Source of the DNA: Parvularcula mediterranea
GTDB taxonomy: Bacteria > Pseudomonadota > Alphaproteobacteria > Caulobacterales > Parvularculaceae
Direction: 5' to 3'
DNA length: 64,000 nucleotides
NCBI RefSeq assembly: GCF_013085255.1
Contig: NZ_JABFCX010000003.1
Coordinates: 1,249,288-1,313,287 of the forward strand
This document shows, piece by piece, positions 26,761 to 36,313 of the stretch (position 1 is its first letter; each line of letters begins with the position of its first letter). A program made the position numbers and the translations under genes. Below the pieces are notes generated by a model, which was not told where the DNA came from, ran no database searches, and was given only the letters and a program-made list of their open reading frames with translations.

Positions 26761-28356
26761 ATGATCAAACAGTGCCTCTCGGGCCTTGCCGCCTCGCTGC
26801 TCATCTCCGTTGCCCACGCTCAGGTCGAGGAGGGCGGCGCTTCGCCAAGCACTCTGCCGGGTCTCGACGGATCGCAGGGGCTAGCGGCCTATTATGATGA
26901 CGGCGGCCAGCGGCTGTTCACCGGGTCGCGCCGTGCCAACAGGCGTCTTGGACAGCTGATCGATGTCCTCCGCGAGATCGACGCAGCGGGCTACAATGCC
27001 GAGGCCTATGGCCTGTCGAAGCTCGAAGGGATGCGAAGGCAGGGCGGCGATGAACTTGAACGCACCGCCGCTCTTGCATTCTCCAGCCTTGCGCTCGACC
27101 TGCGCGAAGGACGGACCGATCCACTGATCACGTATACGGAGGAGCAGGTTGCGGAGAAGCAGCTCCGCCGAGCTGACATCCTAGAAGCGGCATCAACGAC
27201 GAGGTCGATCAAGCGCTATCTCAGCGACTTGAGGACGGACAATCCGATCCAGGAAGCGCTGATCAGCTACCTCCCGGAGTATCGTCAGTATGCTAAGGAC
27301 AATGCCTGGTCCTCGATCTCCCTTTCGGAGAACGTCCTTGAACAGGGTGCGACCGGCGAAGATGTCGCCGCGGTTGAGGAACGCCTCGCGGCGGAGGGAT
27401 TCTACAGGGTCCCGCGCCGCGCTAAGGACGAACCTGCACTCTACACGGAAGATCTTGCGGAGGCCGTCAGCGCTTTTCAGACGAGCCGGGGCATCGTTGA
27501 AGATGGTGTCGTGGGCCCAGAAACCCTGCGCCGGATGAATGAGACGCCGCAGGAACTCGTGCGGTCGATCGAGCTCAATCTCGAACGTGCGCGCTGGCTC
27601 CCCGGGGAGTTTGCCGACCGGTTCCTGATGGTCAACATCGCCGATTTTACTGTTGGTGCTTGGAAGAACGAAAAGCAGGAATTCACGATACGGACGGTTG
27701 TTGGCACGCTCTACAATCAGACCCCGGTCTTCGCCGATGAGATGGAATATGTCGTGGCGAACCCCTACTGGAACATCCCCGCAAGCATTCTCGTTGAGGA
27801 AATCGCACCTCAACAGGCGAAGAACCCGGGCTATCTTGCCTCCAAGAACATGGAAGTCGTCGAAGGCTGGGGCAATGATGCTCCCGTGATCGACCCCGGC
27901 AGCATCGACTGGTCAAACGTCACCGGCGGTGAGGGCTGGCGCGTGCGCCAGCGAGGTGGGCCTACCAACGCCCTTGGCCTGATCAAGTTCATGTTCCCTA
28001 ATCAGTATGCAGTCTATCTTCACGACTCGCCTGCCGAGAGCCTCTTCGACCGGACGGACCGCGCCTTCTCGCACGGTTGTATCCGCGTCGAGGACCCGCA
28101 GAAGCTTGCCGAATGGGTTCTTCAGGGAACGGAATGGTCAGGCCGCGAGGCTGAGCTGATCAATGGCGGCGAACGCCGTCAGATTGCGCTGGCCGAGAAG
28201 ATCCCGACCTATATCGGCTACTTCACCGTCTGGCCCGACGAGGACGGCAGCCCGCTCTTCCTTGACGATCTCTACGACCGGGACGATGCCCTCGACCAAG
28301 CGCTGCGGGAGCAGGAGCGAAGCGACGAGCAACGTTTCGCCAGCCTCGTCCGCTAG
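26761..28356 (+). CDS. L,D-transpeptidase, YcbB/LdtD type
   Basis: 531-aa periplasmic enzyme that makes 3-3 cross-links in peptidoglycan or attaches proteins to it. Order: signal peptide (MIKQCLSGLAASLLISVAHAQ), a helical N-terminal region, a peptidoglycan-binding domain (GATGEDVAAVEERLAAEG to VVGPETLRRMNE, about 196-262), and a YkuD catalytic domain with the active-site motif SHGCIRVEDP (Cys near 440) preceded by HDSPAESLFDR. Length and layout match the large YcbB class rather than short YkuD proteins. Starts 35 bases after the regulator gene. Confidence 0.93.
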   Translation: MIKQCLSGLAASLLISVAHAQVEEGGASPSTLPGLDGSQGLAAYYDDGGQRLFTGSRRANRRLGQLIDVLREIDAAGYNAEAYGLSKLEGMRRQGGDELERTAALAFSSLALDLREGRTDPLITYTEEQVAEKQLRRADILEAASTTRSIKRYLSDLRTDNPIQEALISYLPEYRQYAKDNAWSSISLSENVLEQGATGEDVAAVEERLAAEGFYRVPRRAKDEPALYTEDLAEAVSAFQTSRGIVEDGVVGPETLRRMNETPQELVRSIELNLERARWLPGEFADRFLMVNIADFTVGAWKNEKQEFTIRTVVGTLYNQTPVFADEMEYVVANPYWNIPASILVEEIAPQQAKNPGYLASKNMEVVEGWGNDAPVIDPGSIDWSNVTGGEGWRVRQRGGPTNALGLIKFMFPNQYAVYLHDSPAESLFDRTDRAFSHGCIRVEDPQKLAEWVLQGTEWSGREAELINGGERRQIALAEKIPTYIGYFTVWPDEDGSPLFLDDLYDRDDALDQALREQERSDEQRFASLVR

Positions 28357-28511
28357 GCGGTTACTTGGGTCGGTTCTCCCGGCAAAGCGACGGGCCTCAG
28401 CCGGTAGCGTTGAGGTCGGTGCTAACAGCTCTGGGCGCATACCTCGCCGTGGCAGCGAAGCAAACAACTGCAGCGCAATTCAGGCACCGTCGGCAAATGC
28501 TGTTGAGGAAA

Positions 28512-28587
28512 TGGTGGAGCTAAGCGGAGTCGAACCGCTGACCTCTTCAATGCCATTGAAGCGCTCTACCAACTGAGCTATAGCCCC
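28512..28587 (-). tRNA. tRNA-Ala (anticodon GGC)
   Basis: 76-base cloverleaf on the minus strand with encoded CCA. Acceptor GGGGCTA/TAGCTCC, D arm GCTCAGTTGGTAGAGC, anticodon stem CTTCA/TGAAG around loop ATGGCAT (anticodon GGC), T arm AGCGGTTCGACTCCGCT, discriminator A. All stems pair, with one G-T in the acceptor. No integrase or duplicated 3' end is next to it. Confidence 0.95.
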
Positions 28588-28733
28588 GGACCCTTTCGGG
28601 CGGAGCAGGGTGAATAACGGACGCCTGCGGTCCGCGCAAGAGGCTGGTTTCACCTTTTTTCCTCACCCCGTGCGTGGCTGCAAGACGGCAGCCGTCAGCG
28701 TTGCGACACCCGCTTAAATCCCGCTTCAGAGCT

Positions 28734-28760
28734 GGCGAGGCGATTAATGATCGCCCCGCC
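28734..28760 (-). terminator. Hairpin downstream of the ABC exporter gene
   Basis: Inverted repeat GGCG-A-GGCGAT / ATCGCC-C-CGCC around TAATG, starting eight bases beyond the stop of the minus-strand ABC gene. Stable stem but no T tract; a possible terminator or RNA-stabilising hairpin. Confidence 0.4.
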
Positions 28761-28767
28761 ACCGCAG

Positions 28768-30621
28768 CTAGGCTTGCGCCTGTTCTGGCTCTTCGACGGC
28801 GATGAAGCCGCCTGACTGGCGCTTCCAGAGGGAGGCATACAGGCCGTCCTTCCGCAAAAGCTCTTCATGCGAACCTTCTTCGATCACGACCCCCTGATCG
28901 AGCACCACGAGCCTGTCCATCGCGGCAATGGTGGAGAGCCGGTGCGCGATGGCGATGACGGTCTTCTCGCCCATCAGCTCATCGAGCCGCTCCTGGATGG
29001 CAGCCTCGACTTCACTGTCGAGCGCGGAGGTCGCTTCGTCGAGGACAAGGATCGGAGCATCCTTCAGGACGACACGCGCGATGGCGATCCGTTGGCGCTG
29101 GCCGCCGGAGAGCTTGACGCCGCGCTCGCCCACATGGGCATCGAGACCCTTTCGCCCTTTCTTGTCCTCGAGCTCCTGAATGAATTCCCACGCTTCGGCC
29201 TTTTTCGCCGCGGCGATGATGTCCTCTTCCGTTGCGCCGGGTCGTCCGTAGGCGATGTTCTCGCGGATCGAGCGGTGCATCAGGGACGTGTCCTGCGTCA
29301 CCACCCCGATATTGCCGCGCAAGGAATCCTGCGTGATGCCGGAGATGTCCTGCCCATCGATCAGCACACGGCCGCCTTCGACATCGTGGAGCCTGAGGAG
29401 CAGGTTGACGATGGTCGATTTGCCTGCACCTGAACGCCCGACAAGGCCGACCTTCTCCCCCGGCCTCACATGGAGATCAAGGTCCTGAAGGACGGTCTTA
29501 TTGTCCTTGCCGTAGTTGAAGTTGACGGCGTTGAAAGCGATTTCACCGCGCGCGACTTGCAGCTGCTCTTCCGAGCGGTCGACCACGGTCAGCGGCTTGG
29601 AAAGGGTCTCCATCCCATCCTGCGTGGTGCCGATGTTCTCGAACAGGTTGGCCACCTCCCACAGGAAGTAGTGGCTGATCCCTTGGAGCCTGAGCGCCAG
29701 GGTTGCCGCGAACGCCACCGCACCCACGGTGATGATGTTGCCAGACCACAGCCAAAGACCGAGGCAGAGAATGCTCGCAATCATCAACCCATTCATGACG
29801 TGAAGCGTCATGGACAGGCCGGTCGCAAGGCGCATCTGCGGGTAAACGGAACCGAGCATCGTCCGCATACCCTCCTTCGCATACTCGTCCTCCGCCGGGC
29901 CTGTGGAGAACAGCTTGACGGTGCCGATGTTCGTGTAGGCATCAACGATCCGCCCCGTGAGCATCGACCGGTCGTCCGACTGCTTCTTCGAAATCGCCGC
30001 CATTTTCGGCAGGAAGAACATCCCTGCGCCGATGTAGGCTGCGAGCCAGAAGATGAGCGGAAGCGTGAGCCGCCAGTCATTGGCGAAGAACAGCGCAAAG
30101 GCCGAACCAAAATAGACCGTGCCCCAGACGACAAGGTTCGAAAGCTTGGCCGCGGTCTCCCGTGCGCCAAGCGCAGCCTGCATCAGCTTGGTTGCAATGC
30201 GGCCTGCGAAATCGTCGGCAAAGAACGAGGAGGACTGACGAAGCATGTAGCGATGGGCGCGCCAGCGGATCGACATGGGCATGTTGCCCATGATCCCCTG
30301 GAGGAACGCCAGCTCGTCGATCAGCGTGAACAGCGGCCACGCCACCGCGATCATCAGTGCGGCGAAGATGAGCTCGCCCATGTGCTCGGACAGGAAGTTC
30401 TCAGGCCCCGACTCCGCAGCGAGGTCCACGAGGTGACCGATGCGCTCGAAGGCGAAGACCTCGATGAACGCAATGACGATCGAGGTCAGGATCGTGACGA
30501 GGAACAGCCACTTGAACGGCTTGGTATAGTGCCAGATGAAGGCCCACAGTTTCGTTGGCGGACGCTCGGGCTTTTCATCAGCAAGCGGATCGATGAAGTT
30601 TTCAAAAGTTCGGAACAGCAT
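28768..30621 (-). CDS. ABC exporter, fused permease and ATPase
   Basis: 617-aa half-transporter of the MsbA/ABCB exporter type: six membrane helices in the first 330 residues, then a nucleotide-binding domain with Walker A GRSGAGKST, signature LSGGQRQRIAIAR, Walker B ILVLDEATSALD and H-loop IAHRLST. Exports a lipid, drug or similar hydrophobic substrate as a dimer; substrate unknown. Start at 30621 (MLFRTFENF) has GAGG about six bases upstream; the frame extends 24 codons further without support. Downstream of the haem oxygenase gene on the same strand, 101 bases apart. Confidence 0.94.
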   Translation of the reverse strand: MLFRTFENFIDPLADEKPERPPTKLWAFIWHYTKPFKWLFLVTILTSIVIAFIEVFAFERIGHLVDLAAESGPENFLSEHMGELIFAALMIAVAWPLFTLIDELAFLQGIMGNMPMSIRWRAHRYMLRQSSSFFADDFAGRIATKLMQAALGARETAAKLSNLVVWGTVYFGSAFALFFANDWRLTLPLIFWLAAYIGAGMFFLPKMAAISKKQSDDRSMLTGRIVDAYTNIGTVKLFSTGPAEDEYAKEGMRTMLGSVYPQMRLATGLSMTLHVMNGLMIASILCLGLWLWSGNIITVGAVAFAATLALRLQGISHYFLWEVANLFENIGTTQDGMETLSKPLTVVDRSEEQLQVARGEIAFNAVNFNYGKDNKTVLQDLDLHVRPGEKVGLVGRSGAGKSTIVNLLLRLHDVEGGRVLIDGQDISGITQDSLRGNIGVVTQDTSLMHRSIRENIAYGRPGATEEDIIAAAKKAEAWEFIQELEDKKGRKGLDAHVGERGVKLSGGQRQRIAIARVVLKDAPILVLDEATSALDSEVEAAIQERLDELMGEKTVIAIAHRLSTIAAMDRLVVLDQGVVIEEGSHEELLRKDGLYASLWKRQSGGFIAVEEPEQAQA

Positions 30622-30722
30622 ATTGGCCTCAAGCTGCCCCGGGGTGGGTTCAAGGCAGCCGGACCGGATAGTGGAGACGAGGAAAAGCTCCAAGGCTTTT
30701 TCTCAGTCTGCGTGCTAATTAC

Positions 30723-31274
30723 TCAGATGTGTGGCCTTGAGCGCACACGGGCGAGGCTTCGGGCATAAAGCGCGAAGGTCTCTTTAGCGCCTTCGAGGAT
30801 CGCTTCTTCTTCCTTCTCAGGGACTTGGCTTGCGAGGAGCGGGCGCATCTCCCGCCAATAGGCCGCGAGCCTCTCGTCATTGATGAAGCGGTGGGCGAGG
30901 GCGACCTTGGCCTCGGGCGCTTCGGCCCAGCGTCTGCGAAGGACTTCCGTGCCGAGGGCGGAGCCCGCGATGACGTAGGCAGCGCCCATGAGGTGATGGC
31001 CGAACCTTTCTCCTGACGGCTGTTCGGCGCAGTCCCCCATCGCCTCGAGATCGGCTTCGATCAGCCGAAGGCGGGCCGGGAGCGCAGGCAGCTCAAGCGC
31101 ACCCTCCAGCGCTGCTTCCATGACGGAAAGCGCCGCGTGATGGGCCTTCAGGAAGGCGGCGAAATCCTCAGCATCGGCAAGGTCGAGTTCGGAAAATGCA
31201 GCGTCGACGCGCTCATGCTCCTCACGCGTTCCCGCGCGGAGCAGGTCCCTGAGCGTCTTCGTCCTATCTGCCAT
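30723..31274 (-). CDS. Haem oxygenase (biliverdin-producing family)
   Basis: 183-aa all-helical protein of the haem oxygenase superfamily. The N-terminal LRAGTREEHERVDAAFSELDL carries the proximal haem histidine context (His20), and GAAYVIAGSALGTEVL is the distal-helix region. Such enzymes open haem to biliverdin, CO and iron, either for iron recovery or for a phytochrome chromophore. No phytochrome gene is in the window. The distal glycine pair typical of the family (GxxxG) is present as GSALG. Family placement is good, activity inferred. Confidence 0.82.
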   Translation of the reverse strand: MADRTKTLRDLLRAGTREEHERVDAAFSELDLADAEDFAAFLKAHHAALSVMEAALEGALELPALPARLRLIEADLEAMGDCAEQPSGERFGHHLMGAAYVIAGSALGTEVLRRRWAEAPEAKVALAHRFINDERLAAYWREMRPLLASQVPEKEEEAILEGAKETFALYARSLARVRSRPHI

Positions 31275-31386
31275 TTCTGGAACTTAGTCCCAAGCGCTTG
31301 ACCGTAAAGGGAGCTTCGCATCCGGGGGCTGCGCTGGCCGATGGGCATCGAGCGGGGAGGCGCTACATCCACCTTCGGGAGGCGTC

Positions 31387-31830
31387 ATGGTCTATATACT
31401 ACTCAATTTCGGAGCCATCCTTGCGGCAACCGTCGCCGGTTATGCGTTCGGCGCAGGCTATTACATGGCGCTGGCGAAGCCGTGGATGGCGGCGACAGGT
31501 ATCAACGAGCGGGACATCAAGGAGCGGTCAGGCCTCGCTGCGGCGCTACCCTATCTCGTTGCCTTCATCGCCGAGTTCTGGATCGCGGCGATCATCGTCG
31601 GAGCCCTGATCCTTGCGCCTGAGGAGGCCGGGGAATGGACGATGGCCCTTGGGACGGCCTTTATCCTCTGGATTGGCTTCGTGTTCCCAACCATGGCCGT
31701 CAATGACCGCTATTCCCTGAGGCCTTGGTCACAGACCCTGATCAATGGCGGGCACTGGCTGGGGGTCTTCGTCATTCAGGTGGTGGTGATGCAGCTTATG
31801 GGACTTACGCCGCCGCCCTCCGCAATGTGA
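31387..31830 (+). CDS. DUF1761 family membrane protein
   Basis: 147 aa with four predicted membrane helices (about 5-27, 54-78, 88-108, 120-138), matching the DUF1761 family: an N-terminal FGAGYYMALAKPWM stretch and a FVFPTMAVNDRY motif near 100. Function unknown; members are small inner-membrane proteins. GGGAGG lies close to the ATG. It is divergent from the haem oxygenase gene and 106 bases before the type I secretion operon on the same strand. Confidence 0.85.
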   Translation: MVYILLNFGAILAATVAGYAFGAGYYMALAKPWMAATGINERDIKERSGLAAALPYLVAFIAEFWIAAIIVGALILAPEEAGEWTMALGTAFILWIGFVFPTMAVNDRYSLRPWSQTLINGGHWLGVFVIQVVVMQLMGLTPPPSAM

Positions 31831-31936
31831 GCGTGCGCTTCCGCATGGTAACTTGGCCCGTGTCCCTATCTGGCGGCATGGGTCCTGCATCCATCGCCGG
31901 AGGCGAGCCTCGCTCCGGTTCGCCTGGGGAGCGATC

Positions 31937-33697
31937 ATGACCGAGATGCGAAGCCAACGGGATATGCGGGCGCTGATGCGGCCCTATTGGCGCGCCGCTG
32001 CGCTGTTCTCGCTTGCCGTGAACATCCTGTTTCTCGTTTCACCGATCTACATGCTGCAGGTCTATGACCGGGTCCTGACCACCGGGTCGATGCCTACGCT
32101 GATCCTCCTCAGCGGTATCGCCGTCTTCCTCCTCGTCATTTATCTCTTCGCCGAAGCTGGCCGGAAGCGGGTCTTCTCGCGCGCTGCCGAAGCCTTGGGT
32201 ACCTCGCTCGCTGGCCCGACCCTGCGGCGGGGTCTGTCCGATCCAGCGGCGGGCCGTACACAGACGCTTTCCGCGGCCGCGCAGCTGAACACGGTTCAGG
32301 GTGCGCTGCAGCAGGGGCTTCCGGGTACGATCCTTGATCTTCCGTTCTCGCCCTTTTTCCTCCTTGTGCTGTTCATCGTCCACCCTGTGCTGGGCGCGGT
32401 GGGCCTTGGCGGTGCGCTTCTCCTCGTGGGACTGGCACTCCTCAACCAGCGCATGACCGAAAGGCCTCTCGCGGAAGCGGGACAGGCGGAGAGCGCAGCG
32501 CAGACGGAACTTGCGCAGCTTGTCCGCCAACAGGGCGCCATCCTCGGCATGGGTATGCTCGACCGCGCGCTAGGCCGGTGGCTGGCCATCCGTGCGCAGG
32601 CGAGCGACGCGAGCCTCGAGGCTGGTCTTCCAAGCACGTTCCTTGGCGCAGCCACGCGGTCCTTCCGTCTTGTCCTCCAGGTCGCTGTCCTCGGCACCGG
32701 CGCGTTCCTCGCCGTCAGGGGCGAGGTCTCTGCTGGCGCCATCATCGCAGCCTCGATCCTTTTCGGGCGCGCAGTGGCTCCGATCGATCAGGCCGTGAAC
32801 GGATGGAAACAGCTCTCCAGCACCATCGAGGCGTGGCGCGGTCTCGGCGCATGGCTCGGCGAGGGGCATGCGGAGCAAACACCGCCGACGCCGCTCCCCC
32901 GGCCAGAGCCCGTTCTTGAGTTCGAAGAGCTGCAGGTCACGATCCCCGGCGCAGATAAGCCTCTGCTGGCACCGATCGATCACAGCTTCGAAGCTGGCCG
33001 CATCGTCGCGCTGCTCGGCAGCTCTGGCTCGGGCAAAACCTCACTCCTGCAGACCGTGGCCGGCGCATGGCCGCCGCTCGATGGTGCGGCGAGGCTTGGC
33101 AAGCGGGACATGGCGCGGTGGGATAGCTCCGACCGCGGACGGTATATCGGCTACCTGCCTCAGCATGTGGAGCTTCTGCGCGGGAGCATCTTCGAGAACA
33201 TCGCGCGGTTCGAGGATACGGCCCCAGAGAGGGTCTTTGCCGCAGCCCGCCTCGCCCATTGCCACGACCTCATCCTGTCCTTCCCCGAAGGCTACGACAC
33301 CAAGATCGGCGAGGGCGGACACTTCCTTTCCGCCGGGGAGCGGCAGGCGGTGGGTCTCGCGAGGGCATTCTTTGGCAATCCGGCTTTGATCGTTCTCGAC
33401 GAGCCGACAGCACACCTTGATGCGGACCTTGTGCGGGGCCTCCTCACGACGATAGCCGAGCTGTCCAGGAAGCGTCCAGAAGATCGCCAGCAGACGATCA
33501 TCATGGCGACCCACGACATACGCCTCATCGGGGCCGCCGACGATGTGATGGTTATTCGCGAGCGGACCACGCAGGTCATTCCGAGGTCAGACTATCTTGA
33601 CCGTGTGTCAGAGCTGCGGAGGGGCAAGCCTTCCAGCGAAGGAACGTCGACACCTTTGACCGTGAGTCTCAAGCGCAGGGAGCCTGACAATGGCTGA
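31937..33697 (+). CDS. Type I secretion ABC transporter (PrtD-like)
   Basis: 586-aa inner-membrane exporter of a type I secretion system. The N-terminal half has the PrtD/AprD pattern (LFLVSPIYMLQVYDRVLTTG near 36-55) with no C39 peptidase domain, and the C-terminal half has Walker A GSSGSGKTS, signature LSAGERQAVGLARA and Walker B LIVLDEPTAHLD. Start ATG 31937 has GGGGAG five bases upstream. It overlaps the adaptor gene by eight bases; these two and the TolC-like gene form a compact three-gene operon. Substrate unknown. Confidence 0.95.
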   Translation: MTEMRSQRDMRALMRPYWRAAALFSLAVNILFLVSPIYMLQVYDRVLTTGSMPTLILLSGIAVFLLVIYLFAEAGRKRVFSRAAEALGTSLAGPTLRRGLSDPAAGRTQTLSAAAQLNTVQGALQQGLPGTILDLPFSPFFLLVLFIVHPVLGAVGLGGALLLVGLALLNQRMTERPLAEAGQAESAAQTELAQLVRQQGAILGMGMLDRALGRWLAIRAQASDASLEAGLPSTFLGAATRSFRLVLQVAVLGTGAFLAVRGEVSAGAIIAASILFGRAVAPIDQAVNGWKQLSSTIEAWRGLGAWLGEGHAEQTPPTPLPRPEPVLEFEELQVTIPGADKPLLAPIDHSFEAGRIVALLGSSGSGKTSLLQTVAGAWPPLDGAARLGKRDMARWDSSDRGRYIGYLPQHVELLRGSIFENIARFEDTAPERVFAAARLAHCHDLILSFPEGYDTKIGEGGHFLSAGERQAVGLARAFFGNPALIVLDEPTAHLDADLVRGLLTTIAELSRKRPEDRQQTIIMATHDIRLIGAADDVMVIRERTTQVIPRSDYLDRVSELRRGKPSSEGTSTPLTVSLKRREPDNG

Positions 33698-34988
33698 CAG
33701 GGCTTCGATCTTCCGTGACAAGAGCATCCTTCTCTGCGCTGTCGTCTGCGCGCTCGGGCTTGGCGGCTTCCTCCTTTGGGCAGGAACCGCGCCGCTCGAA
33801 GAAGGGGTGACTGCGTCGGGCCAGCTGGTCGTGCGCGGGGACCGCAAGGAAATTGCTCACTTCGAAGGGGGCATCGTTCGCGAGATCCACGTCGCCGAAG
33901 GCCAGCAGGTTGATGAGGGCGAGCTCCTTATCACCCTCGAACCCGTCCAGAGCGAAGCGCAGCGCGATGATCTCGCCCAGCAGCTCTTTGCCGCTGAAGC
34001 AGGCCGGACGAGGCTTGAAGCCCTACGTGATGATCTGGGTGCACCTCAATTTCCCGACGACGGTCTCGCCCTCAGCGATGATGTCCGTCAGGGGATCATC
34101 GATCAGGAGGCTCGCGTTTTCGCCGAAGAGCGTGAAGCCTTCACCGCCGAGCGCCGGGTGCTCGCCACCCGCCGGGACGCAGCTACGGGCAGGGCCCGGG
34201 ACCTCGCTGCCCAGATCACGGCGACCCGCGCCAATCTCGACGTCGCGAGGGACGAGCTTTCCCGCAGGCAGGAAGCCCTCGCGGAACAGCTCGACACCGT
34301 CGCCAACGTCCAGCGCGCCGAGCGGGATGTGCTGGCCCTCGAGGCAGAGCTCGCTGGCCTCGTCAGCAGGCGTAATGATGCGATCAGCGCTGCGGAAGAA
34401 GCGGGTACGCAGGAGGCTGAGCTTGTCAGCCGCTTCCGCCGGGATATCGAAACGGGGATCTCTGAAGCCTCGCGAAACGTCCTCTCCCTGACCCAGCAGC
34501 TTGAAGCCAGCGATGACCGCCTCTCGCGCACGCTCCTCCGGGCGCCGCTGGACGGCATCGTCCTTGGCCTCGAAGCGAACACCGTCGGCGGCATCGTCAG
34601 GCCGGGTGAGCCGGTGATGGAGATCGTGCCCGAGGAGAGCCGTCTCATTGCGCTCATCCGTATACCACCCACCGACCGTGAGGCTGTCCAGCCGGGGCAA
34701 GCGGTCGTCGCGCAACTTTCGGCCTACAAGCAGTACAGTGTGCCCCGCATCTCGGGCGAAGTCCTCTCCGTGAGCGCAGACCTTCGGGAGGAACCCTCAA
34801 CCGGGGCGCAGTTCTACGAAGCCCGGGTGCTGCTGGATCCAGAAACCCTTACAGGGCTTACGTCGGTGGAGCTTGTTCCGGGCCTGCCCGTCGAAGCGTT
34901 CATCGCGTCAGGGCGGGCACGGACGTTCCTCGACTATATGCTGGAGCCCATTGCTTCAACGGTGCGAAGGGGGCTCAGCCTCCAGTGA
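33690..34988 (+). CDS. HlyD-family type I secretion adaptor
   Basis: 432-aa periplasmic adaptor (membrane fusion protein). One N-terminal membrane anchor (about 15-32), then the lipoyl half VVRGDRKEIAHFEGGIV, typical of PrtE/HlyD, a long alpha-helical hairpin (about 95-275), the second lipoyl half (LRAPLDGIVLGLEANTVGG) and a beta-barrel C-terminus. It bridges the ABC transporter to the outer-membrane channel. Overlaps both neighbours (8 bases upstream, 4 downstream), so translation is probably coupled. Confidence 0.95.
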   Translation: MADRASIFRDKSILLCAVVCALGLGGFLLWAGTAPLEEGVTASGQLVVRGDRKEIAHFEGGIVREIHVAEGQQVDEGELLITLEPVQSEAQRDDLAQQLFAAEAGRTRLEALRDDLGAPQFPDDGLALSDDVRQGIIDQEARVFAEEREAFTAERRVLATRRDAATGRARDLAAQITATRANLDVARDELSRRQEALAEQLDTVANVQRAERDVLALEAELAGLVSRRNDAISAAEEAGTQEAELVSRFRRDIETGISEASRNVLSLTQQLEASDDRLSRTLLRAPLDGIVLGLEANTVGGIVRPGEPVMEIVPEESRLIALIRIPPTDREAVQPGQAVVAQLSAYKQYSVPRISGEVLSVSADLREEPSTGAQFYEARVLLDPETLTGLTSVELVPGLPVEAFIASGRARTFLDYMLEPIASTVRRGLSLQ

Positions 34989-36310
34989 TCCGCGCGTGCC
35001 TCCTCATCATGCTGAGTATCAGTCCGGCCCTCGCGCAGGACCGGTGCCTGCGTTTGCCCGAAGCGGTGGACGCAGCCCTCGACTGGGCGCCTCAGGTGGC
35101 AGTGGCCGGGTCGGAACGCGAGGTTGCGCGCAGCAGGGTGCTGGCTGCACGCTCCCGAAACCTACCGCAATTCAACCTCTTCGCCCAGGCTGGCATAGGC
35201 GAGGCGCAGCCCATCGACACGGTCCGCGATGACCAGGTCGGTATCCGCGGCAATTGGGAGCTCTACTCCTTTGGCCAGCGTCAGGCGGCGATCGAGGAGG
35301 CCCGCCAGACCCTCCGCGCCGCGCAAGCAGGTGAGCTTGAGGCCCAGAACGATCTCGCGGAGCAGGTGATCCTCCTCTACTACGAAGCTCTGCGTACGGC
35401 ACGTATCGCAAGCCTCCAGCGCGCTCAGACCGAGGGCTATGCCCGCGAAGCTGAAACGATCACCAAGCGGCTCGACCGGGGGCTCGTGACCCGCTCGGAC
35501 GCCCGCCAGATCGAGGCGCGCTATGCTTCATCACTGGCCGAGCAGGAGCTGGCAGATCTCCGCCGCGACCAGACTCAGGCCGAGCTCTCCGTAGTGACCG
35601 ATGTCGAGGTGACTTGTGTCGAGGAAAACTCTGCGCTCGCTCTTGGTCAATCGCTGGCGGACGTGCTCGGACGGTTGAACCCGACCGAGGCGCTCCTTCT
35701 TGCCGAAGACAGCGCCTATGCGATGCTCCGTGCACGGGCGCGAGTGCGTTCCGCTCAGGCGCGACTGCGGGGTGCAAACAGGGCAGGGCTCCCGACCCTG
35801 TCGCTGACGGCCTTCGTGCTCGGCGAGTATGATGACAGCGACTTGTTGATCGATGACCGCTGGTCGCAGGAAGACCGTGTCGGTTTCTCGGTGAGGCAGG
35901 ACATCTTCACCGGCGGTCGGCTGCGGGCGGAGCGCTCAGAAAGCAGGGCCCGCCTTAGAGGCGCTGCCGCAGATCTCGCTATAGAGAGGCAACGGCTGGA
36001 GATGGAAGTCAGGCGGTCCGTGCTCGGCGTCCAGCGTCAAGGCGCGGTGGCCACTCGGCGCGAGGCTGCAAGCCTTGCCGCCTTTGACCGGCTCGAAGCG
36101 ACATCGCTGGAACTTGAGCGGGGTACAAAGACGATCACTGACTTCGTCCTTGCCAATGACGACTACTACCGCACCGCAATCGACGAAGTAGCGGCGTCGT
36201 GGGCGAGGGACCAGGAGCTTGTGCGCCTTGCGTCCCTCACGGGTCTTCTTCTCGAGATCGATTATCGCGAGGTGCGGGAGCCTGCCGAAGAGGTCAGGCT
36301 CCCTGAATAG
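34985..36310 (+). CDS. TolC-family outer-membrane efflux protein
   Basis: 441-aa outer-membrane channel with a signal peptide (MIRACLLIMLSISPALAQ) and two internally repeated helix-strand halves typical of TolC (RLPEAVDAALDWAPQV at the start of the first, repeat at about 210). Start is GTG 34985 overlapping the adaptor stop by four bases. Completes the type I secretion operon. It is followed four bases later by the convergent fumC stop, leaving no space for a terminator. Confidence 0.93.
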   Translation: MIRACLLIMLSISPALAQDRCLRLPEAVDAALDWAPQVAVAGSEREVARSRVLAARSRNLPQFNLFAQAGIGEAQPIDTVRDDQVGIRGNWELYSFGQRQAAIEEARQTLRAAQAGELEAQNDLAEQVILLYYEALRTARIASLQRAQTEGYAREAETITKRLDRGLVTRSDARQIEARYASSLAEQELADLRRDQTQAELSVVTDVEVTCVEENSALALGQSLADVLGRLNPTEALLLAEDSAYAMLRARARVRSAQARLRGANRAGLPTLSLTAFVLGEYDDSDLLIDDRWSQEDRVGFSVRQDIFTGGRLRAERSESRARLRGAAADLAIERQRLEMEVRRSVLGVQRQGAVATRREAASLAAFDRLEATSLELERGTKTITDFVLANDDYYRTAIDEVAASWARDQELVRLASLTGLLLEIDYREVREPAEEVRLPE

Positions 36311-36313
36311 GGA

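Noticed and set aside
28512-28767. Integration site at tRNA-Ala
   Set aside because: No integrase and no repeat of the tRNA 3' end is visible nearby.
29470-30768. 432-codon plus-strand frame opposite the ABC exporter
   Set aside because: Shadow of the exporter; His, Arg and Glu content and lack of motifs show it is not a protein gene.
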